From an uncultured Clostridia bacterium (GTDB taxonomy: Bacteria > Bacillota > Clostridia > Christensenellales > Borkfalkiaceae): a stretch of 64,000 nucleotides of DNA. The translations under genes were made by a program, and so were the position numbers. Under the pieces are notes generated by a model. It was not told where the DNA came from, searched no databases, and saw only the letters and a list, made by a program, of their open reading frames with translations. Positions 35,696-46,100 of this stretch are shown here, one piece after another; the stretch's first letter is position 1, and the number at the start of each line of letters is the position of its first letter. Location of the stretch: the NCBI GenBank assembly GCA_947589385.1, contig CANPZW010000005.1, positions 51,099 to 115,098 of the forward strand. Reading direction: 5' to 3'.

Positions 35696-35725
35696 CCCGC
35701 CGCGCAAAAGCGCGGCGGGGAATTT
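35696..35725 (+). terminator. Hairpin with short T-run
   Basis: CCCGCCGCGC-AAAA-GCGCGGCGGG is followed by GAATTTTTA. It is the second of several hairpins in the 35461-35922 gap. Confidence 0.6.
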
Positions 35726-35762
35726 TTATACTGCAAAACAGCCAAAATCCAAAAGAAAAGGC

Positions 35763-35857
35763 AACAAATAAGTTCCTTTAACGGGCTTATTTGTTTATAT
35801 AAATCAAAATAACAGCCCGATTGTAAGGAATCAAAACTTGCAATCGGGCTTTTTTTA
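35763..35857 (+). terminator. Tandem hairpins ending in an intrinsic terminator
   Basis: A first hairpin (AACAAATAAG/CTTATTTGTT, 35763-35795) is followed by AGCCCGATTG/CAATCGGGCT (35814-35850) and a T7 tract. The two-hairpin layout before the first conjugation-region gene could be a terminator pair or an attenuator. Confidence 0.7.
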
Positions 35858-35922
35858 TTTTCTGCAAACACTTCAAAGTCCGGTTGCGATTTTCAAAAAA
35901 TCAAGAATCGGAGGAATTTTAT

Positions 35923-36411
35923 ATGAAGTGGAACAATGCAGCCGAACGAGCAAATTTTGAAAGAGAGCAAGCCCGAAAACGAGAGGAATATCTTGCGGCG
36001 GGAATGACGGAGGAACAGATACAGCTTATGCGAAGTTATGACATAGAGTGGTACAGAAACCGCAGACGGGAAACAATGCATACGCAAGGTCTGAACAATA
36101 CTGCGTTTGGCGGCGAATCCGAAGACGAAACGCAAAATCCGCTGTTACAGAAATTTATACATAGTCTTTCCGTTGAGGACAAGCACTTTGAAAATGAACG
36201 CTTCGGTTGGATAGAAGAAATAGAAAATAAAAAATTGTATTCGGCAATGAAATCGCTTTCAAACGCGGATAAAGAGCTGCTAACGCAATACATATTAGAC
36301 GGGCTAACACAAACGGAAATTGCCGAAATAGAGGGCGTTACGAATGTGGTTATTTGCAAGAAAATCAAGCGTATAAAAAAATTCTTAAAAAAATTTTTAG
36401 AGGATGGCTAA
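35923..36411 (+). CDS. Sigma-70 region 4-like protein of the mobile element
   Basis: This 162-residue protein starts at the ATG at 35923 (GGAGG upstream); the ORF-track start is 13 codons earlier without a ribosome site. The N-terminal half is charged and helical. The C-terminal 60 residues match a sigma region 4 helix-turn-helix (LSNADKELLTQYILDGLTQTEIAEIEGVTNVVICKKIKRI). Similar short sigma-like proteins are frequent at the start of conjugative-element operons and are thought to act as activators. It is likely the first gene of the transfer operon. Confidence 0.75.
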   Translation: MKWNNAAERANFEREQARKREEYLAAGMTEEQIQLMRSYDIEWYRNRRRETMHTQGLNNTAFGGESEDETQNPLLQKFIHSLSVEDKHFENERFGWIEEIENKKLYSAMKSLSNADKELLTQYILDGLTQTEIAEIEGVTNVVICKKIKRIKKFLKKFLEDG

Positions 36412-36476
36412 TTTTTGGGCTTCTAATTTGGCTACCACTTGAAGAAGAACAAAATCCACAAAAAAGGAACAGGAAT

Positions 36477-36737
36477 ATGAAGCTGAACATTGATGGATGC
36501 CGAAGCTATTGTAAACAATGCGGCATAAAAAACTATGTAGAACTTGCAGAGGTTTTGGAATTGAACGTGACGGTTTTAAAATTACTCGAACAAGGAATAG
36601 AAATCGGTTACGACGCGGTAAAGGAAATATACAACAAGCTCGGTGAGGAAGTGGTTTTGCAAATCATAGACTTTGGGGAGGAAACGCCGAATGGCTTTAA
36701 AAGCAAGTACTTTCAAATCGGTAATAAACTTTACTGA
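36477..36737 (+). CDS. Small HTH-like regulator
   Basis: This 86-residue protein starts at the ATG at 36477, preceded by AAAAAGGAACAGGA; the ORF-track start at 36354 overlaps the previous gene and is not credible. The sequence LAEVLELNVTVLKLLEQGIEIGYDAVKEIYNKLGEE looks like a lambda-repressor type helix bundle. I do not recognise a named family. It overlaps the next gene by 47 bp, which suggests tight coupling. Confidence 0.55.
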   Translation: MKLNIDGCRSYCKQCGIKNYVELAEVLELNVTVLKLLEQGIEIGYDAVKEIYNKLGEEVVLQIIDFGEETPNGFKSKYFQIGNKLY

Positions 36738-37164
36738 GAAACACAGGCAAGGAATAACATTAAAAAGCCGTACATTAAAGATTTGTCTGAAAAGAAAAGG
36801 CTATGGACAGACGTATTTTGCGGCACGGCTCGGTATGAGCAGGCGGAATTTAATGCGCAAGCTGTATATGCGGCAAACGTTTAATCAGAGGGAAATAACC
36901 GAATTGGTACGGCTATTGGGCGCGCGTATGGCAATCAAAGTAATATGGTTTCCGAGTTTGCGGGAAAAAAGGAAAATACAAAGATATGTGTGGTGGAAAC
37001 AAATGTCTGAAAAGAAAAATTTTAAGGATTTGCAGCAGGACGATTATGTCGGGAACAATAACAAATTGTTTGCGGAGCAAGAACAAGGCGACGAAATTGA
37101 AAAGTTGATATTTACTTGTAAAAAGCTACCGAGCCGTAAATTTATGAGGAGAAGAAATGTATAA
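36691..37164 (+). CDS. HTH protein, probable element regulator
   Basis: This 157-residue basic protein starts at the ATG at 36691, with GGGGAGG upstream. A helix-turn-helix is visible in the middle (GYGQTYFAARLGMSRRNLMRKL, then NQREITELVRLLG), typical of XRE-like DNA-binding proteins. The C-terminal part is polar and unassigned. It overlaps the giant polyvalent gene by 8 bp, so it belongs to the same transcript. The role is inferred from position and fold. Confidence 0.6.
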   Translation: MALKASTFKSVINFTEKHRQGITLKSRTLKICLKRKGYGQTYFAARLGMSRRNLMRKLYMRQTFNQREITELVRLLGARMAIKVIWFPSLREKRKIQRYVWWKQMSEKKNFKDLQQDDYVGNNNKLFAEQEQGDEIEKLIFTCKKLPSRKFMRRRNV

Positions 37165-40100
37165 CGGTAGATTGACTGAACGCAATGCGGCGATAGCCGA
37201 GATGTTAGCGGACGGGGAAAGACTGAAAAACCTTTATCGATTTACGGCGCAAAATCCTCATATAAATCTTCACGACGCATGTCAGATAGTAATCGAGCGA
37301 CCGAATGTGACGGTATGTTATTCGTTTAACGAATGGTCAGCAATGGAACGGCGTATAACGAAAGGCAGGAAAGGGATTGAATATTACGACAGTGACGGTT
37401 ATAAGCAGTTTGTATTCGACGCCAATGATACGCACGGCGAAAACCGTTATATGCGCCCGATAATAACAATGAGAAGTTTGCTCGGCGGCTTGTCGGAGTT
37501 GAATGGCGTTCCGGATTCAGACTCGGAGCAGAGCGATTACATAAAAATCCGAAACGGCGTTCAAGACTACCTGCGCGAACAAGGTGAGCTAAACGGCGAC
37601 GAAGAACGCGATAAATTGCTTGTCGAGGGTGTGGCATATTCGCTGTACTCAAAAACAGGCTTCCCGAAAAGTGCGGGAATAAAATTGGGCGGGCTACCCT
37701 ATGGCTACCGTGAAAACGCCGATTTTGTAAAAAACGTGTATGTGTGGGCTAATAATCTTGAACAAGACATAGAAGAAGCAAACCGCGAAAAGCAAACCGA
37801 AATAAAAATCATAGACGACACGGACGAAGAAAACGTTTCGGACGAGCCATTATTGCCGACGAAGCAAGTGCGCAAGAAAGTGTTTTCGAGCGCGGTAAAA
37901 ATGTACGCGCAAAACTATGTTATTTTAACAGATAATCAAGCGGATAACGGCGTGGAAACGCATATATACATAGGCAAGCCCGAAAATCTTGACGAAGAGA
38001 CAAACGCTTATGACAATTCGGACGATAGCTTAATTTATGCAACGGACAGACCGCAGATGGCGTATTTATTATACGGTAAGGCATATGCGCAGACACAGCA
38101 AGAACTAATAGATAACGGCACATTTACGAAAGAAGATTATGCGGAATACAACAGATTAAAAGAGGGTGAATTAAAAGAAATCCTCGAAAAGGCAGATTTA
38201 AGATTCGGAATAAAAACGGGCGTTGCGGACAGCGGGTTGCCGTTTAAATATCCCGAATGGGAAATCAGCGAAAAACCTAATGTTGAAGAAGCACCGACAG
38301 TAATACCGCTATATCAGAAATATATCGATTCGCAAAAATTAGAACCTGCGGCGGTAGTTTTAATGCGGCTCGGTGATTTTTACGAGATTATGGGCGAGAA
38401 CGCCGTAAAGGTTTCGGAAGAACTTGACATTACATTGACGGGCAGGGACGTCGGGCTTAAAGAGCGGGTGCCGATGTGCGGTATGCCTTATCATGCAATG
38501 GATAAGTGTTTGGACAAAATACTTGAAAGACACAGCGTATTAATTGTGGACGGTGATGAAGAACCAAAATATATACTATCGCATACGGAAGCGCGCGCAA
38601 AACACGTTGAAAAAGAAGAAAAGAAAAAGCCGGAGCTTGTGGAAATTACGCGTGATGAACCAACGCCGTTTGATAATGAACAGCCTGAAACGGACGAAGA
38701 TTGGCGAACCGAACTTGCCGAGGAGCTTGCCGAGGAGAACGGGCAGCCCGAAGAAGAAATTGCCGAACCCGAAGAAGATGAATCGGAGGAATTGGAGGAG
38801 CCGCCCGGAAGCATAAGCGAACAGCCGAAAGACAAGGTTAAATCCACACCGAAGAAAGAAGAAAAGGGTATAAAAGACCGCAAGCGCAAACCGAAGCCGC
38901 AACTGTCAATGTTCGATATGCTTAAACCGCAAGAAAAATCGGCAGAGGAAGCACTCATTGAACGAGAGTTGAAGCGCGGCGGTAGTCTCAAATTTCGTAT
39001 TTTCGATAAGTACAATAAAAACCCCACGCAAAAAGCGTTTGCCGATTTTATAAAAAACGAATACGGAATAGGCGGATATAGCAGCTGGGAGGGCGATAGT
39101 GCAACGCATGACGCAAAAGGTATTACAATGTCCGTTCGCGGTAAGAACGGTGAATGTCTTGTTACAGCTTCTTTGAAATGGCCCGAAGTTGCAGTGCGAA
39201 TTGCAGACCTTATAGACGACGACAACTATTTTACCGAACAGGAAAAACAAGAATATGTCGAATACAAGATAGAGCAAGACCGCCAAAAAGCTATACAGGC
39301 AGAAAAAGAACGTCAAAAGACCGAACTTATAAACAAAGTAATTTTTTTTGCGCCGCCCGACCGCAAACAGCGTATTTTGGACGAATACGCAACCACAACG
39401 GTGCTTACCGATTTTGCCGAATTTCTTAAAAACGAATACGGAACATTTGAGGAACACGGGGAAGGCTATTCCGCAATATATAACCAACAGGGTATATGGA
39501 TTTACAAAGGTGAAACCTATGACTACCAAAAGGATTTTTATCTCAACTGGACAGAATTTGCGGATAAGACTTGCACACTCATAGAAAACGACAGATATAT
39601 CGAACAGTCAGAGCCGGAAGAACAGCCGCGTGATTTGGATGCAGAGGAAGATGAAGATTGGGATAACCTGATAAGTGCCCATGTATTAAAACCCATAGAG
39701 CCAACGACTGAAAAAGATAAAATCAAGAGTATTGTTGACCGCATTGTAAAAGAGGGAACGGAAAACACAAGCGGCGGAAATTGGATAATTTACCTTGACG
39801 AGTTTGGCGATGACGAAAATTTTGTCAGGGAACACAAAGGGGAAATCGGTGAGATTCTTGCTTTGCGTGAAGAAGTTGCGCGAGTTGCAATGGATGACGA
39901 AAGCATAGACACAAAGTTTCACTTGGAATTTTGCCCGAATATCGAAGAAGAACAGTCAGTTGAGAATACAAATCTGAACGGCGTATTAAACCAAAACGAG
40001 CTTGGCGGAGCAAAGACGAGATTCCGCAATAACGTTGCGGCAATCAAACTTGTAAATAAGCTGTATTCGGAAAACCGTAATCCCACGGATGCAGAGAAGA

Positions 40101-43100
40101 AAGTACTTTCACAGTTTGTGGGTTGGGGCGGATTATCAGCGGCGTTTGACGAAAATAACCCGCAATGGAAAAAGGAATACGCCGAACTGAAAGGAATACT
40201 CTCGCAAGAGGACTATGAACAAGCGCGTTCGAGTACGCTCAACGCATATTACACGCCAAAAGAAGTAATAGACGGCATATATACTGCGCTCGGTCGGTTA
40301 GGCGTAAAAGGCAATAACAGAATTTTAGAGCCGTCAATGGGCACGGGCAATTTCTTTGGATATATGCCGCAAGAGATAGCAGATGGAAGCAGGCTTTACG
40401 GCGTGGAATTGGATAATCTTACGGGCAGGATAGCGGCAAAGTTATATCCGCAAGCGAACGTACAGATAAAAGGTTTCGAGGACACGAGTTTTCCGAACGA
40501 TAAATTTGATATTGTGGTAGGCAACGTGCCGTTTGGCGGTTACGGAATCGCGGACAGCGATTATAACCGTTACAACTTCCGTGTTCACGATTACTTTCTT
40601 GCGAAGTCCATTGACAAGGTAAAGCCTGAGGGAATAGTGGCGATTGTGACGAGCAAAGGCACAATGGACAAGCTCAATCCGAACGCAAGAAAATATGTAG
40701 CGGAACGCGCCGAGCTTTTGGGGGCAATACGGCTTCCGAACACGGCATTTAAGCAAACGGCGGGAACGGAAGCCGTGGCAGATATATTGTTTTTTCGCAA
40801 GCGTAAAGAGAAAATAACGGATTTATCGGGCATAGAATGGCTCGGCACAGGTAAAACGACCGAGGGATTCGAGATAAACAACTATTTTGTGCAACACCCC
40901 GAAATGGTACTCGGCACACTTGCGGAAGAACACGGATTATACGGCGGAATAGACATAACGGTGAAGCCCGACGAACGTGATTTGTCGGAAGCATTAGCCG
41001 AAGCGGTTAAAAATTTACCGCAAGCCATATTTACCGTTCCCGAAAAATCTCCCGAAGCGGAGTCCGCAACGGAAGTGGACTATAACGTAAAACCCATGTG
41101 TTACAAAGCCGAAAACGGCAGACTGTATATGCGCGTGGGTGACGAAATGCAGGAGCAGGCTATCCCGAAATTTCCGAAAGACGCATATCAACGCATAAGA
41201 GGAATGATAGCGTTGCGGGATGAGCTTCATCATATCCTCGATATACAGATACAAGGCTGTTCTGACGAAGTGCTGAATGCTGAACAGCGGAAGCTCAATA
41301 CGCAGTACGATTTATTTGTAAAAAAATACGGCGAGTTAAACAGTCAGACAAATACAAGGCTGTTTGCGGACGACGGTGACAGCGCATTATTATTCGCCTG
41401 CGAAGATATAGATAAGGAAACGCAAAAAATAAGCAAGTCGGATATTTTTTATGAGCGCACAATCCGTCCGTATGCAGTGCCGACAAGTACAGACGATTGC
41501 TTTGAAGCATTGCAGATTTCAAAGAACGAGCGCGGCAAAGTGGATATAGAGTATATCGAGGAGCTTACGGGAAAATCTTATGACGACGTGCTTTCGGAGC
41601 TTGACGGCGCGGTATTCAGAAACCCCGAAAAGGTTTACAGGTCTGATAAGTATTCGGGCTTTGAAACGAGCGAAGAATATCTGTCGGGGAAAGTGGTTGA
41701 AAAACTACGTATAGCGCGAATGTTCGCGGAGGAATTTCCCGAATATGAAAAAAATGTTACGGCATTGGAACGCATGCAACCCACGCCGATAAAGGCGAGC
41801 GATATTTCAGTAAGGCTCGGACAGACCTGGATAGGCAAAGAAATATACAAGCAATTCTATATGGAGCTTGTGGGAGTACGTTGGTGGCAACGTGATGGCG
41901 TTCAACTGTTCTATAATCCGTACGATTCAAGTTGGCGGTTAGACCAAAAGGACAGCGTTCGTTACGATACGGAAATGAAACAAAAAGAGGTTTACGGTAC
42001 GAAACGCGCACCTGCATACAGACTATTTATAGACTGTATGAACTTAAAGGCGACGACGATTTACGATACCGTAATAGACCCGGACGGAACGGAAAGGCGG
42101 GTACTTAACCAAGCAGAAACAATAGCGGCGCGTGAAAAACAAAACCAAATCAAGGAAGCGTTTGCAAACTGGATATTTGCAAAGCCCGAACGCCGTGAAG
42201 AGTTGGAAGCAAAGTATAACCGTCTTTTCAACCAAATAAGATTGCCGAGCTATGACGGAAGTTATTTAAAATTTCCCGAAATGAATCCCGCGATAGAATT
42301 GCGCCCACATCAGAAAGACGCGATTCATCGCATAATAACAAACGGACAAAGCACATTATTGCATCATGTAGTAGGGAGCGGCAAGACATATACAGTGGCG
42401 GCTTCAATAATGAAAATGCGGCAGCTTGGGTTATGCAAGAAAGCAATGGTAGCAGTGCCAAACCATCTTGTACAGCAGTGGGCGGGGGAATGGCGCAAGT
42501 TATATCCCAACGCAAAAATTCTTGTTGCCACAAAAGAGGATTTGGAAAAGAGCAACCGGCGTAAATTCGTATCAAAGGTTGCGCTTGGCGATTGGGACGG
42601 AATAATAATCGCACAATCGAGTTTTGCGAAAATCCCCATATCGGCGGAGCGGCAAATAAGAAAACTGAACGAAGAAATAAATACCGTAGAGCAAACAATT
42701 AAAGCGACGTGGGAAAGAAACGGTATGCCGCGCGGAGCGGTCAAAAGTTTGGAAAAAATCAAAAAGACCAAACAAGCCCAACTTAAAAAGCTGATGGACA
42801 ATAATACCAAAGACAGCGTATTGACCTTTGAAAACCTCGGCGTGGATTATCTATACATAGACGAAGCTCATTATTATAAAAATTTGTTCTTATTCACAAA
42901 AATGAACAACGTAGCGGGCATATCGAACGCAGCAAGCCAAAGAGCAAGCGATTTGAAATTGAAATGTGAATACATGCAAGGATTGCACCAGAGCGACAGA
43001 GGCGTTGTGTTTGCAACGGGAACGCCTATAAGCAATTCAATGACAGAAATGTACACTATGCAATCTTACTTACAGCCGAGTATGTTAAAGGACATAGGCA

Positions 43101-46100
43101 TAGAGTTTTTCGATGGTTGGGCAGCGGATTTCGGTGAAACAGTAACGAGTATGGAGCTTGCGCCGAGCGGTCAGGGATATAAGGCGCGGACGAGGTTTTC
43201 CAAGTTCGCGAATTTACCCGAATTACAGATATTATACCGTTCTTTTGCGGACGTAATCACTTCGGATATGGTACAGCTTGACGTTCCCAAAGCGGAAAAA
43301 CATGTAATAAATCTTAAACCGTCTGATACGGTAGTTGCGCTTGCGGAGCAAATTGCCGAGCGCGCGGAAAGGATACATGCCGGCGGAGTTCCGCCCGAAG
43401 AAGATAATATGCTGAAAGTAACTTCGGACGGTAAGAAACTTGCGCTCGACCCGCGCTGTTTTGTTCCCGAATCGGCTGACGAGGAGGGCAGTAAACTTAA
43501 TGAGGCGGCAAAACGCATTTATGAGATTTGGGAAAACACGGCAGACAAAAAAGGTACGCAGATAGTATTCTGCGATTTATCCACGCCGAAAGTCAAATCA
43601 GACGAGTATATTTACGGATTACATTTCGACGCATATAACGACCTTAAATACAAACTTGTGCAAAAGGGTATTCCGGCAGAAGAAATAGCGTTTATACATG
43701 ACGCTAATACCGACGAGCAGAAGCAAACGCTGTTCGACAGGGTAAATGCCGGGGCAATCAGAGTACTTATCGGCAGCACGGAAAAGTGCGGCGCGGGAAC
43801 TAACGTGCAAAAACGTCTTGTGGCGTTACACCATTTGGATACGCCTTACAGACCAAGCGATATGGAACAGCGCGAGGGCAGAATAATAAGACAAGGCAAT
43901 ACCAATGAAAAGGTTGATATTTACACCTATGTTACCGAGCGCACATTTGACAGTTATTCCTATCAGATACTTGAAAACAAGAGCCGTTTTATACAGCAAA
44001 TAGCAAGGGGCGATTTTACGGCGCGGGAATATGAGGATATGGACGAAACGACTTTAAGCTATGCCGAAATAAAGGCGATTACAGCGGCAAATCCGAAAAT
44101 CAAGCGCAAAATGGAAGTGGATACCGAAATAGCAAGATTGCGCGTGTTGGAAGGGCAGTTTAAAAAGAACCTTTATGAGTTACAGGATAAGATACGCAAA
44201 TATTTACCCGAAGATATACGCAAGCAAGAATTATTGCTCGAAAGAATAACGGCGGATATGGTAAATTTACAAGCAAATAAACCCGCCGACCCCGAAGCGT
44301 TTGAAATAAGTGTAAACGGAAAAGTTTACACAGATAAAAAAGAGGGCGGAAAAGCTCTCACGGAAGCACTGTATGCCGGTAAACCCGAAACGGTAATTGC
44401 CGAATATCTCGGTTTTAAAATCAGTTTGAATCATATAATTTTTCTTAAAAGCGAAAGAGAAATAACGCTTACCGCTAACGGACAATATACGTTAGACATA
44501 GGCGAAAGCGCAAGCGGTAATCTTACGAGGTTGGATAACTTTATCGAAGATTTCCCGAAGCGACAAGAGCGTGTCGCAAATAGGTTGGAGCAATTAAAAT
44601 CCGATTTGGAAGTAGCGAAAGAACAAGCAGAAAAAAAGTTTGAATACAATGACCGGCTTGCCGAGCTTTTAAAAGAGCAGTCGGAATTGAACACTGAACT
44701 TAATCTTGATAAGCGTGAAGAAAGCGTAGTGATTGACGACGGGGAAGGGTCAGACGAGGGTAATTACAGAATGTTGCCCACACAAAGACAAAACATGGAG
44801 GAAAAGATTATAGACGAAACAGATAAGGTAGCTGAAATGCAGGTTGATATTTTGCCGGACTACACGGTAACGCAAGAACAGATGCGCAGGTACGGATATT
44901 TATGGAACGGAATGCTGCCCATGCGCAAAGACGCGGCAAGCCGTGCATTTAGCAGAGGAGTACAGATATATAGGCTTTCCGACGACGATAAGGAACGTGA
45001 AGTAGAGTCGGCGGACGATTTCGAGGACGGAGCGTTATACGGCGTTGAAAAACCCGTATGGAAAATATATTTGGAATCGGAACACGGCAAAGCGTATATG
45101 GCGGCGCGTTCACAGATTGCAGAAGCGTCGGGCGTGGTTACTTCGGGTGAAATGGATATAGTTGCCGAACAGCTAACGGGTGATTTCATACAAAAAAATT
45201 ACGAAGAACGCACCGATTTGGACGATTATCTTTCGGACAAGCCAACGCCGAGCGCAGAAGCAATGAAAGAATACGCCGAAGAATTGTTGTCGGAATACAC
45301 CGAGCGGATTTGGAGCGACGGGCTTAAAGAGTATGGTTGGGACAAAAACGCCGTAAGGCGTTCAATTATAGACCATATCGAAAACGCAGATTTAAAAGCG
45401 GCGGTGCAGGAAATACCCGAAACGGATAACGTCAATTATGAAGTTGAGGTTATAAACAGCGTTGTGGCTGAGTTTGACGAGTTTAAAACCAAAATGCTTC
45501 AAAGCTCTACCGAAGAAGTATTCTTGAACAACTATAAAATTCACCTGTTTAACGAGTTTTCGGAAGTTATACAGTACGGCAAGGAATATTTGACGGATAA
45601 AGAATTTAAAGCGTTATACGAGGATAGAGGACATATTCTTAACAGCCTTTACGACGATTACTGTGGTTCGGAAAATTACAGCGTGGAAACATATGTTGAT
45701 ACTGCGGCATTTATCAAGGACTACTGCGAGGCGTACCATAACGAGATTTACTACCCAATAACCTACTACGGCAAGGATACCGAGGGCAGGGCATATTACA
45801 GTATGACGAGAGGAATATCATTTGAAAATCTTAAATGGTTTGATGAAAATGCAGATACCGATATGATAACCGTTGCCGCGCCGGAGTGTTATGTAAGTCA
45901 GGAGGAGCTTGAAAAGCACCATATTTTCTACTTGCAAATAGGTAAGGATATACAAGAGAAAGAAACAGTAGGCGAGAAAGCAATAAGCAACATGATGGCG
46001 GCTATGGACAGATTTAAACGCATAGAGCCTGTGTACTTGCAGACTGCTACATATGCAAACGAACATGCCGAAATGATTGCATACCGTGAATCGCACAAAT

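Noticed and set aside
35647-35871. 74-residue minus ORF in the hairpin-rich gap
   Set aside because: It overlaps terminators and repeat sites, has no ribosome site and an unlikely composition.
35874-35886. Partial match to the invertible-site arm (CTTCAAAGTC)
   Set aside because: Only seven arm bases match and there is no opposing arm, so it is not a third recombination site.
36354-36476. Upstream extension of the small HTH gene
   Set aside because: It overlaps the sigma-like gene by 58 bp, while an internal ATG at 36477 has a better ribosome site.
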